Assembly: GCA_932294295.1 (NCBI GenBank)
Contig: OW028574.1
Location: 14,084,215-14,148,214, forward strand
DNA from: Alitta virens
Lineage: Eukaryota; Annelida; Polychaeta; Phyllodocida; Nereididae
Length of the DNA: 64,000 bases
Direction: 5' to 3'
Part shown: in pieces, positions 45,874 to 55,622 of the stretch
Layout of the letters: the number at the start of each line of letters is the position of its first letter
Position numbering within the stretch: the first letter of the stretch is position 1
The notes under the pieces: generated by a model
Database searches by the model: none
Seen by the model: only the letters and a program-made list of their open reading frames with translations
Told to the model about the DNA's origin: nothing
Translations under genes and position numbers: made by a program

Positions 45874-46150
45874 AAACCGAGACTTGGAAGGGAGCTATAC
45901 CGGAGATGATTCCGTAAGGGGTAATACCCCGGTATTTACCATCCCAACCCTCCCAATCTCCCCATCCAACCCACACCGATGGAGTTTCCCAACTCTTCTC
46001 ACTCCCGGTCCCAGATCCCCGGCTCGCTCCCCATCGGCTCACTCCCCATCGGCTCACTCCCCATCTCGTCGCTCCTCTACCCCACCCGCTATCGCCTACG
46101 TCCACGCCACCCAGACAAGAACCAAACGATACGCCGAATCGTCTTTATAA
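45874..46150 (+). CDS. Small spliced membrane protein, exon 3
   Basis: After acceptor tttttcttttcag the frame runs 91 codons to TAA. The sequence is a disordered Ser/Pro tail with SPARSPSAHSPSAHSPSRRS repeats (from repeated ccatcggctcactcc DNA), ending TRTKRYAESSL. SP-rich tails are often phosphorylated. aataaa follows at 46208-46213. The gene converges on the DNA polymerase gene 92 bp away. Confidence 0.6.
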
Positions 46151-46160
46151 ATATTGTTAA

Positions 46161-46236
46161 TTTTATTTTATTCTTATTGCGAAAATTTGTGTTTTTTTAA
46201 TATTTATAATAAATTTTTTTTAATATTTATAATAAA
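46161..46236. terminator. Overlapping convergent polyadenylation signals
   Basis: Plus-strand aataaa at 46208-46213 and 46231-46236 serve the spliced membrane gene. Minus-strand aataaa (46161-46166 and 46166-46171 read in reverse) lies about 75 nt past the polymerase stop. The two transcripts would overlap by a few tens of bases. Confidence 0.55.
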
Positions 46237-46241
46237 TTTTT

Positions 46242-49200
46242 TTACCTGAAATACTTCGTTCGTATCGGTTCTAATATTATATCTAAGGGTTTGGTTGAGA
46301 TACCATCAGCTAATACTTCCCTTTTAGGATAAAAATAAGCGAATCCGGCTCTATTCTGTTGGTACGTGAAAATAGTATTACTTTTACTGATAAATCCTAC
46401 ATTGGTAGAGCTACGACTTTCCTTAGTCTCCAAAACGCTTTTAAATATTTCTAGAGGGTTTTTGACTCTGTTTTTGGATATACCTTTAGAACTAAACTTA
46501 CAATGGTCTTTGTCGGCTACGATATAGGTTTTAGAACAGAGTCCATAGAATATCTCACCTTCGTATTCACGTTTAAATAACCCGGGGCAACGATTATCAT
46601 ATTTAGTGTGTTCTGGGCAACAAGTTCTTGGAAACCAATGAGTTTCAGCATCAACGTCTCTAACCGAACAATATCCATTTAACTTATGTTTATATTCATC
46701 TAAGAGTTCTGGTTTAATCACATCTTGCAATGTTTCCCCTGCTATTGAAAAGTAATTGCTGTCCGTATCCATCTGAAGCATTTGAAACTTATCTCTAGGA
46801 ACGTATTTACAGAGAAAATCGTAATAGAATTCTAACATTCTTAACTTGGCATATTGCAGAATGAAAAAACCTATTTGAATTGGTAAATCTAACTTAATCT
46901 TGTTTTTTTGAGATTCGATTTCATAAAATTCGTAATCATCGGAAAGTTGGGTCATGGATTTGAATCCTTTCTCGTTAGCTTTGAGGCAAGCCTCATTCTC
47001 ACCTTCTACATATCTAACATCGGTCTGCTTCAGTTTATTAAGGATAGTTGATCCATAGGCGGAATTTCCTATAAGTTTTGATAAATCAGCAATTATTGAT
47101 AAATCTGGATCTCTATCTCCCGCTCTCCTGGCCTCTGTCACATCGCTAACAAATTCCTGAAAGCACTTCATTCTGTTATATTCTATGACTTGGTGAATTT
47201 TGGATACGACTAAACCGTGCTCTAAATACCATTTCAACAAAGGTGTAGCAAATAGCATTTTCCTAGCTTTCATTCCTCCTACCAACAGTCTTCTAGGTTT
47301 TGTATTCATTCCTGAATCACGAGCAAAATTTTGCATATGTTCACCTATTACTTCGAATGGAATATCGGTAGTGCAAAATATCGGTGACATCTCACTAAAA
47401 TATTCGTATGGTGTCAAGTTATCCGGCTGTTTGAAACCTTGTTCCCATTTTTCGGGAACTGCGATGTCTACTTCTACCATACCGAATAGTTCATCCCGTT
47501 TCACCGCTTCTAAAATTTCCTTTTCTGTCAGAGTTTTCTTATGTTTTTTGAAAAACTTGGGTCTTTGGTTTTCTACAAATTTTTGCAAGTCCGGAGTATC
47601 TTTAATCATTTTCAGAAATTTGCATTCCCATATTTCCTCAACTTCGTATCCTAACTTTTTGTAGTAGTTATTCCTATCTTGTCTTCTTTTCTGCGCGAGT
47701 AACCCTTTTTTCTTTTCTTTCTCAGATAAATTTTTATTCATTAGAGGACAATCACCACCGTGATGGTGGAAATAGCAACCATCGTATTGATATATTTTAG
47801 TTATATTATTTGAACAAGATACTCCATCAGCAAAGAAACGACCATCTCTCTTTTCCTTATTTCCATTTCGTTTATGCCAAATCTTTAGATTTCTTTTATG
47901 ACTTAAATAATCCATCCAATAGAACATGTTATCATATCTATCCCTCACCACGGGTTTAAATTCATCTTTCGCGTGTCTTCTAATGAATGAACCCACTGGA
48001 AATTCTTTGCTGAAGGCGTATAGATATAACGCATTAGCGTCATATCCTATTATTCTCTTCACCCGATTATTACCACCCCGAATAAATGTCTTATCTCTCT
48101 GAGCTTGTCTGTGAAAAATAATAGAAGCTCCTCCAATTATATTCTGTAAATAGGAGAAGTAAAGGTCCGAATTTTTTTGGTCAATCAGAGAAAAATAGGC
48201 ACCATTTTTCTCTGCACTCTGAAAAACTAATTGCCTAGCAATTCCTGGGACACTAATGGAGCTTTTGAAAATATCTATTCGCTTAACCTTATAAAAGTCT
48301 TGCAGCTTCATAACTGCTTTAACGAATGGTGTCACATCTAAATTATTATACCATATAAGAAAATCTTTAAAACAACTCATATTTTCGCTCAACCAAACTG
48401 TTTTCAACCATTGGTAATTTTCAAATGTCTCCAGGACATTACATTGCTTTAGGTTAGAGTAGAAGGCTTCGTACGGAGGTAATTCTGGATAATCTAACTT
48501 GGAGGGATCATCAAAAAATTCGTATGGAAAATATCCTTTCTGTTCTTGAATTTTAAAAGCTTTTAAAAAGCTAGAATAACTCGTGCCCGGTGCTAAGTAG
48601 TTTATCACATCTAAGAATCTAAAACTCTCATTAGCAAGACAGGAGTATGAACTGTTTTTCTTGACTATAAACTTGCGTTCTGAATTGTGCAATTCTAGAC
48701 ATCTAGCTATTTCTCTTTTGATTAAATTTATGTCATACTTTGCAGAGTTAAAACCTAAAACTGGAATCTGAGTGTAATAATGTTCGAATGCGTCAATCAT
48801 GTTTTGGATTTTTGTACGCATTATGGCATTGAAGCTTTCTTTCTCATCTACTTCAGTATTCCAAGTATTCAATTGAGATTCCAGTTCCTGCATTACAAAA
48901 CTAAGTTTTTCTTGAACAAGCGCTTGCGCGGTTGATTGAATTCTAGTCATATATGCGAGCATTGCCTTCACAAGCGTCTCGCGATCTTGTTCGACAATAC
49001 AGTGAGCTTCTTCAAAGTCTGGGACATTACTACAAATACTAACGCTAATTGGAATGTGCTCTGCTGTAATCATTGTATTTTCTACCGAATCATTCTCTAT
49101 TTTTTTCAAATATGCCTCGAAATCGTAGACTATAAAATATTCGTAAAATCGTTCATCATTGGAGACATCTATTCCAAATTCTTCTAACTGCTCAAAAATA

Positions 49201-51629
49201 TTTCGTTTCATATCGTAAAAACCACCCGGAAATTGATATTTCGTTGCTAATGTACACGTTTGGCTGTGTCTTTTACATATGAAGAAAGTTTTGAAGTGTT
49301 TTTCACAGTTTGAGCATTGATATTTACTACAATATCTATTAATATCAGTGATATATGATAAGTGATGCTGGTAAAGATTCAAATTCATACTGTTGACGTA
49401 TCTATGACCTGATTTAAATATGGGGTGTGCAGTTTCATCTTCGTGTAAAGAAAATATGTTGACGTTTAACTGAAAAAATTTCTCAAAATCTGGAATTAAC
49501 TGCAGGTCAACTCCTCCTTCCAAATCTTGCTCGCAAGCGTTTGCGAATTCTTGGTAATATTTGTGAACTTTCTCTTCGAAATGTTCAGTCTTTTTATATA
49601 GATCTCTGTGTTTGTGGAATGCTAAGCACCTGAATAGACAAAGGTTGTCTTCATATTTCTTTTTACTCTTAAAACTATGTATAAGGGATATAATAGATTT
49701 ACTATTTCTGATATATTTGGGAAGTTCACCCGATCCTAAAGGGAACCCTGTTGAAGTAATGTAGAATCTAACATTTGTTATAAGAACTAATTTCCACTTC
49801 GTGGAAGGCCTCTCTTTAGTAATATGTGCTGTAACGTCTATCTCAGTCAGTTGATCTCTGAGCTTCTCTAAATCTGCTCTATTTGAAATGCTAATGGGTA
49901 GATCAAATAAGGGGTCATTAGAATAGGCTTTGAAATAACGGTATTTTCCAGTCTCGATATGTTGTAAAATGGATCCAAAAGATAGATTTAACTTAAAGGA
50001 TTGGCTTTGGTCATCGAATATTTCGTTAGCAAAACCCATAAGGTCTTCAATGCTGAAATCTTCAACTACTGGATAATTATAAAAGCTTTGCGGTTGCCCT
50101 AATTCGTGGTTATCATAAATGAATGAGTGGTATCTATTGTAAAATTCTTGCAATTTCTCATCTTCTAATGATACTATTTGAGCTCGACCTCTACCTCGTT
50201 GGAAATGAGAATCTCTTACATGAATATTTAATGAGTGTCTATCCTGAAATTCCTCTAAACATCGTCTACATCTAATTCTATGATTTTTTTTGTGATAACT
50301 TTTATGGAGACTCAGGCTCTTTTCAGAGTTAAAAATCCTCCCGCAAACTTCGCATAGCACATCTCGTGACTGAACGGTTGACTGAACAGGTGACTGAACA
50401 GGTGACTGAATGGTTGACTGAATGGTTGACTGAACACATGGCTGAACAATTGCGGTTTGATTTGTTTGTATGCTATTACAACTTCGTTTGCATGGTTGCA
50501 CAGTGTTGTCAGTGTTGTGTGAATCAGTAAGTGTCCTTTTTCGAGTTTTTTTACAAATATGTTTTCCAAAACTTTTTTCTGATTTGAATATGGAGTGACA
50601 TGAGTGACATTTAATTTCGCACGAGTGAGAATCATGAGCTAGGCTGTTGGTGAAAATTTTCTTACATTTTTGACAGTCAAACACTCCCTCACAAACTTTC
50701 ATGTGTTCGGTTAATGAGGGTTTTTTCTTAAAAGTTTTGCAACAATTTGGACACGAAAAAGTCTGCTGTGGTACCTGCGGTACCTGCGGTACCTGCGGTA
50801 CCTGCGGTACCTGCGGTACCTGCAGACTTTGCAGTAGTTGGAGATCAGTTGGGTTCTTTGGATTATTTTTTTGACTAATAAATTTGTGTTTTGTTCTCTT
50901 AGGAAGTTGACATTTAAGTTCGTGTCTTTGCTTTGCATAGAAACTTTGAAATTGTTTGTTACAGTGCTGACATTTCATCATTTCCTGACATTTATGTACA
51001 CCGAATAAAGAAACTGAAGTAAATTGTGCATGACATTGTACGCATTTTTTGAATCCTGTACATTTCTTTTGATGGGTGTTCCTCTTAAAGCTAGTGGTGA
51101 AAGATTTACCACAAACATTGCAGTTATGCGGTGGTGGTTTTACTGGTTGTACTGGTTGTACTGGTTGATTGAATTCAGGAAAAGGATCATGAGTGACTGT
51201 TTGAATTGGAATATTACCTTGGCAATTGCTTTGATGTAGTTCTTGAAAGACTCTATTGGTGAATTGTTTGAAACATTTTTGACAGTAAAGATGGTTGTTT
51301 AACTGCTGAAGTCTGCTTTGAATTTGTGCATCCCCAATCAGATTGTTTCTGTGTGCAAACTGTATTAAATCTTGTTCATTTGTGAAATTTTGAATCATAT
51401 GTGTGAAATCGTCATATGCGGTTACCAGATAATTGCTACTGCTAGTGAATTGAGAAAGTCTATCTTTAACTTGAGGGTCTTGGGTTAGATCGTTTCTATG
51501 AGCGAATAGCATTAAATCGTGCGAGTTTGTGAAATTTTGAAGCATTTGTTTAAAATCATTGTACACGCTGAGACCATTGTTACTTTGAAAATATTCATTG
51601 ATCAAAGCGTCATCTCTGCTCTCTGCCAT
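46242..51629 (-). CDS. Protein-primed DNA polymerase B with zinc fingers
   Basis: 1795 residues from the ATG at 51629 (strong Kozak; an upstream extension would need a TTG start). It opens with two copies of a 45-50-residue module (QNFTN..DL..FAHRN.L, about 30-60 and 80-110), then about eight C2H2-type fingers (about 115-475) interrupted by PVQPVQPV, VPQVPQ and IQSTIQSPV repeats. A Cys/His segment (DNLCLFRCLAFH ... HHLSYI, about 661-760) looks like a decayed or divergent OTU-type peptidase. Exonuclease motifs are YDFEAY (835) and GFNSAKYD (959); polymerase motifs are YDANALYLY (A, 1196), NSAYG (B, 1522) and MDTDS (C, 1620). A Vsr-like insert (YDGCYFHHHG ... IWECKF, about 1280-1338) sits between A and B. 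It replicates the element by protein priming. Confidence 0.95.
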   Translation of the reverse strand: MAESRDDALINEYFQSNNGLSVYNDFKQMLQNFTNSHDLMLFAHRNDLTQDPQVKDRLSQFTSSSNYLVTAYDDFTHMIQNFTNEQDLIQFAHRNNLIGDAQIQSRLQQLNNHLYCQKCFKQFTNRVFQELHQSNCQGNIPIQTVTHDPFPEFNQPVQPVQPVKPPPHNCNVCGKSFTTSFKRNTHQKKCTGFKKCVQCHAQFTSVSLFGVHKCQEMMKCQHCNKQFQSFYAKQRHELKCQLPKRTKHKFISQKNNPKNPTDLQLLQSLQVPQVPQVPQVPQVPQVPQQTFSCPNCCKTFKKKPSLTEHMKVCEGVFDCQKCKKIFTNSLAHDSHSCEIKCHSCHSIFKSEKSFGKHICKKTRKRTLTDSHNTDNTVQPCKRSCNSIQTNQTAIVQPCVQSTIQSTIQSPVQSPVQSTVQSRDVLCEVCGRIFNSEKSLSLHKSYHKKNHRIRCRRCLEEFQDRHSLNIHVRDSHFQRGRGRAQIVSLEDEKLQEFYNRYHSFIYDNHELGQPQSFYNYPVVEDFSIEDLMGFANEIFDDQSQSFKLNLSFGSILQHIETGKYRYFKAYSNDPLFDLPISISNRADLEKLRDQLTEIDVTAHITKERPSTKWKLVLITNVRFYITSTGFPLGSGELPKYIRNSKSIISLIHSFKSKKKYEDNLCLFRCLAFHKHRDLYKKTEHFEEKVHKYYQEFANACEQDLEGGVDLQLIPDFEKFFQLNVNIFSLHEDETAHPIFKSGHRYVNSMNLNLYQHHLSYITDINRYCSKYQCSNCEKHFKTFFICKRHSQTCTLATKYQFPGGFYDMKRNIFEQLEEFGIDVSNDERFYEYFIVYDFEAYLKKIENDSVENTMITAEHIPISVSICSNVPDFEEAHCIVEQDRETLVKAMLAYMTRIQSTAQALVQEKLSFVMQELESQLNTWNTEVDEKESFNAIMRTKIQNMIDAFEHYYTQIPVLGFNSAKYDINLIKREIARCLELHNSERKFIVKKNSSYSCLANESFRFLDVINYLAPGTSYSSFLKAFKIQEQKGYFPYEFFDDPSKLDYPELPPYEAFYSNLKQCNVLETFENYQWLKTVWLSENMSCFKDFLIWYNNLDVTPFVKAVMKLQDFYKVKRIDIFKSSISVPGIARQLVFQSAEKNGAYFSLIDQKNSDLYFSYLQNIIGGASIIFHRQAQRDKTFIRGGNNRVKRIIGYDANALYLYAFSKEFPVGSFIRRHAKDEFKPVVRDRYDNMFYWMDYLSHKRNLKIWHKRNGNKEKRDGRFFADGVSCSNNITKIYQYDGCYFHHHGGDCPLMNKNLSEKEKKKGLLAQKRRQDRNNYYKKLGYEVEEIWECKFLKMIKDTPDLQKFVENQRPKFFKKHKKTLTEKEILEAVKRDELFGMVEVDIAVPEKWEQGFKQPDNLTPYEYFSEMSPIFCTTDIPFEVIGEHMQNFARDSGMNTKPRRLLVGGMKARKMLFATPLLKWYLEHGLVVSKIHQVIEYNRMKCFQEFVSDVTEARRAGDRDPDLSIIADLSKLIGNSAYGSTILNKLKQTDVRYVEGENEACLKANEKGFKSMTQLSDDYEFYEIESQKNKIKLDLPIQIGFFILQYAKLRMLEFYYDFLCKYVPRDKFQMLQMDTDSNYFSIAGETLQDVIKPELLDEYKHKLNGYCSVRDVDAETHWFPRTCCPEHTKYDNRCPGLFKREYEGEIFYGLCSKTYIVADKDHCKFSSKGISKNRVKNPLEIFKSVLETKESRSSTNVGFISKSNTIFTYQQNRAGFAYFYPKREVLADGISTKPLDIILEPIRTKYFR

Positions 51630-51659
51630 TTCAATGATGAGGAACAAGTGTACCAATCG

Positions 51660-51667
51660 CTTTTATG
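51660..51667 (-). promoter_or_regulatory. TATA-like element of the DNA polymerase gene
   Basis: cataaaag on the minus strand, 31 bp before the ATG at 51629. This gives a very short leader and supports starting there and not at the upstream TTG. Confidence 0.5.
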
Positions 51668-51808
51668 ATGGTGATTTCAATGCTGGCTTGCTGGCCTGCT
51701 GGCCTGCTGGCCCACTACAGGATGGTGAGTTATTTTTAGAAAATGACTTCATCGCAGCAGGGTGCAATGGATTTTCTATTTTTAGAATTGGGGGTTTCCT
51801 ATGACGTG
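51668..51808. other. Right subterminal region
   Basis: It holds ggcctgctggcctgctggcc repeats (about 51688-51712) and, inverted, the ttatttttagaaaatgac and ctatttttagaattgggggtttcc motifs shared with the left subterminal region. Confidence 0.6.
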
Positions 51809-52029
51809 ATGACTTTGACAGGTGTGCGATTTATTACCTACCCTTCCTTCACATAAGCTACCCTAGCTTCACCGGATGCATTGGAGTGTGAAATTTAATT
51901 ACTACCCTACTTCATCCTGTTCTCCAAAAGACAATGGGTTTCCCTTTGATGTTGCTACCTTACTACCTCCGTTTCACCAAAAGTCAAGTGGATTCCTTTG
52001 ACGTCTGTAGAGCACCATCTTATACTACT
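51809..52029 (-). repeat. Right terminal inverted repeat of the Polinton
   Basis: 221 bp, inverted copy of 32701-32921 with two mismatches. Ends cttatactact. Confidence 0.95.
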
Positions 52030-52035
52030 GAAGGC
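52030..52035. repeat. Right target-site duplication (gaaggc)
   Basis: Identical to 32695-32700. Confidence 0.95.
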
Positions 52036-53909
52036 TTCAAAATGACATCAGGATTTGCTTTCATAATACACAGTCAGATTCAGTGAAAGCATAGAATCCA
52101 GGAAGACTGTTCAATATCTGTTCCAACTGCCTCATAGATGGCTTTTATAGAACTGTTGCATTTTCTCCATCACTCTCCACTTAGGGTTGACAAAATGACA
52201 ATAGCATTCATACATTAGACATTAGACCCTTAGTCATTTTGATAATTCTTTGTGTAGAGTGCAGAACGTGTTAGTTCTGACTAAAGCCTGACAATCCTTG
52301 AATGTATCATGTAGCAAACCCTGTGCCTGTTTTGATTGGTAGCATCTACATTTTTAATGAATAACAGCCATTTCATGAAATTTTATTTACAGCACCTTTT
52401 TAAACCTGAGTAGACATGGCATCTCCTCATTGCACTTTACCCAAAAAGGCCGATGATATTAATCAAAAGCATGGGCATCATCTTGATCCAGTGTAGCACT
52501 TAACTGAACTTTCCTCTGCATATTGTCACTTTCTTCAACAGCATGACCCAACTGTTTCATCAAAGCCTGCTTATCTGGTGCAGTGGTCTGGCGTCATATT
52601 GACAGAAAAAAAATACATATATGCTTTGTTAAATAGTTGAGCTGATGACCTGTTGTATCTATGATTATCATCTGAACTGGGAGAACCTAGCCTATACTTA
52701 TGAGGGTGGCCTGCCTTTGGAAAGTGGAGGCCAAAAGGCCACCACCAGCTATAGTCTACAGTTACAGGTGAACAGCACCACCATGCAAGATATACCCACT
52801 TGAAAAAAAAACACACCAAAAAAACTTATATATATTTAAAGAAAACATGACCAATAACCCATTGATACATATAATAAAACCAGCACCAATAATATTGCCC
52901 GAACTCTTTATTTGTGCAAATCTTAAATGTATATTATTCCTTATATTCCTGACAGGTTTCAATGCATATTTACAAGACTTTTCCTTTCATTACATAAATG
53001 CGTCATCAATTATTGATTATTTAACGTGATACGTTGTGAACTTCTGCTGCTAAGACAATCTTTTATTACTATCGTTGTTGATGCCCTGTAAATGACCCTA
53101 AACTATGTTTTTAAATGGCACCATATTTTTTTTAACAACACCTTAAAGAATGAAAAAAGGTTTGGTGTCAAAAATTAACACAAATTTTTTTCTGGACCTC
53201 ATTTATCTACAAAAGCCCCCACACTATTCGGCGCATATAGGCCTATTGTGTACAACCATGTCTTTTATTTCAGGGTGCCATTGAAACATGCGATATTATT
53301 ATGCTGCCATACCCCTTTTTATCTGACAGTGCTTTTTACTCCAAAGTAATTTGGGTGGATTAACTAAAGTTTCTGTTCCAAAAGGTCGATATCAACTTGT
53401 TGGAATAAAAAAAATTAAGATACATACTCAGATGACAAAATTTCAATCTAATCATCATTCTTACATCCATAATTCGATAAGCAGTTAAAAGTCTGAGGTC
53501 ACCTATTAACATTAGCTTATTTGTGAGGACATGGTACAAAATATCTATCATCATATCATGTAAATTCATTCTAATTGGAGGGTTAAATACTAGTTGCCAT
53601 TCACACATGACACCAGGTGGCATATCGATGGGCTATGGCATATATATACTACTTCAATAATTGAACCTATATTCGTCATAAACTTCTCATTACACGTTAG
53701 TGTTTTTTTTTGGGTACTATCTTTCCGTGTAGTCTAGGCAACCATCTAGTAATTCAATCTTCATTCTAAGAATGTTGTTTCCTCTCGAATACGCAAGAGG
53801 TCACCATACTCACCTAGCTGCCACCTAGCGGTAATTTTACACCACAATTGCCCATTTTTCAACACATCTGAATAATAATAAGGACCTCCTGACTTGATCG
53901 TCATTCTGT
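52036..53909. other. Host spacer between Polinton and dispanin gene A
   Basis: No gene recognised. The first ten bases continue the palindrome split by the insertion. The 3' part should include the promoter and 5' UTR of dispanin gene A, but no clear core promoter is visible. Confidence 0.5.
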
Positions 53910-54012
53910 ATGGCATCTAAGGAAGAAGAGGCGAGGGCTTTGACAGAGCATGGAGTGACTCCATGGACAGAGGAGAATCAAGAAAATCCCCCTGCCTATC
54001 CGGGTGGATATG
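53910..54012 (+). CDS. CD225/dispanin-family protein A, exon 1
   Basis: 34 codons plus one base, beginning MASKEEEARALTEHG and ending in NPPAYPGGY. It contains a PPxY motif (PPAY), the WW-domain ligand also used by IFITM-type proteins for NEDD4-family ligases. The donor is tatg|gtttgt, a weaker than usual site. Phase joins exactly to the exon at 58384 (GGC codon across the junction; 103 + 395 = 498 nt). The close parallel with exon 1 of gene B (MESKEDE...PPPPYCGAY) confirms the call. Confidence 0.8.
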
Positions 54013-54186
54013 GTTTGTGAATTAATGTTACCATAATGAGGGATTTTGGTAATGGGTTTAAGACTCATTATACATTATGGTCATATATATGCCAGTTTGG
54101 CTACTTTTACAAGCTCATTAACTATATTAAAATTATAATTGTGTGTGTTTTAAGCCAATTAATTGTGTGTAAATTAATTATGGTAA

Positions 54187-55036
54187 CGATTGTTTTTCTT
54201 GTCCGGGCGTTGTAATTTTGATCCGTGCATTGTAATTCTCACCCACGTGTTGTTTTTCTCATACGGGCCAGGCGTTGTAATTTTTATTTGTGGTTTGTAA
54301 TTTTGATCCGTGCGTTGTAATTTTTATTCGTGGTTTGTAATTTTGATCTGTGCGTTGTAATTTTTATTCGTGGTTTGTAATTTTGATCTGTGCGTTGTAA
54401 TTCTCTCCCACGTGTGTTTTGCTCATTCGGGCCGGGCATTGTAATTTTTATTTGTGGTTTGTAATTTTGATCTGCGTGTTGCAAATGGTGACTTTCCACT
54501 AGTCCGAAGGCCCGCTAGTCCGAGTTTCCGCAAAACCATTAGTGTACACGTGGGATCTTAGGGTTAGCTGGGGATAGCAATTAGGAAGACGTGATTTGCA
54601 ATTGACTTGTCACTACCTGGATTGATTCTTGATTGCTTTTTCATGGGAAGACGCAATTATAGTGAATTGCAATCTATCTATCTATCTATCAATCAATCTA
54701 CCTACCAACCTACCTACCTACCTATACCAGGGGAGCTTGGTACCGTGTACATGTAGCTACAATGTGTTATTATGATGCAAAGAAGATAACCAGCAGTCTA
54801 AAAAAAACAAAAAAACATACCACGCGTCAAAAAAAAACGCGCGGATGAAGAAATGATTGCACGCATGACAAAATAACAACGCAAAGAAAAAATGAAACCG
54901 TGGATAAAAAAAACGAACGTGTGGATTAAAAAAATTAATGCCAGGATGAAAAGAATTTATGCGCGGATGAAAAATTGAACGCACAGATGAAAATAATTAT
55001 TTGGGTGGCTTGCAAAATGATACCAGGGGAGCTTGG
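54187..55036. repeat. Partial foldback-family copy with minisatellite expansion
   Basis: It carries the same blocks as the arms of the 55209-57220 element (gttgtaattttgatc, cactagtccga, gatcttagggttagctgggg, gaagacgtga, attgcaatctatctatc). A block of ttgtaatttttattcgtggtttgtaattttgatc units is repeated several times (about 54295-54480). A motif taccaggggagcttggta appears at about 54724 and 55020. Confidence 0.7.
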
Positions 55037-55512
55037 TAGTATTCTGTGCACTTTGGAAAACAATAGTGGGATATTTTACTTAATTTCTGCATGCTTCAAG
55101 TATGCATCAGTAAAATTACTCAAGGAATTAATACAATGAACACACAATGCTCCTGAATAAACTCTGGGGTTAAAAAAAACTTGAGTAGTATGCATGGGTG
55201 TAACATATCAAGCTCCCTTGGTATAATTTTACAAGGTCTGTGTTGTTTGTTTCATCCACGCATTGTAATTTTGATCCACGCGTTGTAAATCTCATCCGCA
55301 TATCGTTTTTCTCATCTGTGCGTTGTCATTTTGGTCTGGGCGTTGCAATTGGTGACCTCCCACTAGTCCGAGGTCCCGCGCAACCGTAAGTGTGGGATCT
55401 TAGGGTTAGCTGGGGATAGCAATTGGGAAGACGTGAATTGCAATTGACTTGTCACTACCCGGATTGATTCTTGATTGCTCTTACTTGGGAAGACGCAATT
55501 ATAGTGAATTGC

Positions 55513-55615
55513 AATCTATCTATCTATCTATCTATCTGTCTATCTATCTGTCTACCTACCTACCTACCTACTACCAATCAATCAATCAATCAATCAATCA
55601 ACCTACCTACCTTAC
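55513..55615. repeat. (ATCT)n / (ACCT)n / (ATCA)n tetranucleotide array
   Basis: Consecutive runs of atct, acct and aatc units. Similar arrays continue at 54674-54725 and 55806-56046. Confidence 0.9.
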
Positions 55616-55622
55616 TACAGGC

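Larger units (their letters stand above)
32701..52029. mobile_element. Complete Maverick/Polinton (adintovirus-like) element
   Basis: The 19,329-bp element begins agtagtataag and ends cttatactact, matching the canonical AG...CT Polinton ends. It has 221-bp terminal inverted repeats that differ at only two positions and a perfect 6-bp target duplication. It encodes every hallmark protein: protein-primed DNA polymerase B, retrovirus-like integrase, FtsK/HerA-type packaging ATPase, adenain-like protease, major and minor capsid proteins. All hallmark frames are open, so it may be capable of movement or virion formation; that is inference. A central accessory module (40.2-46.2 kb) adds RING, CARD and two spliced membrane-protein genes. 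Near-identical terminal repeats and the clean target duplication point to a recent insertion. Confidence 0.97.

Noticed and set aside
47200..47664. 154-codon plus-strand frame
   Set aside because: Antisense shadow of the DNA polymerase gene.
51630..51656. Nine-codon upstream extension of the DNA polymerase frame
   Set aside because: It would begin at TTG, not ATG; the ATG at 51629 has a strong context and a TATA-like element at the right distance.
54558..54567. Interstitial telomere repeat (ttagggttag)
   Set aside because: Only one and a half units, recurring as part of the foldback module (also near 55400), so not telomeric.
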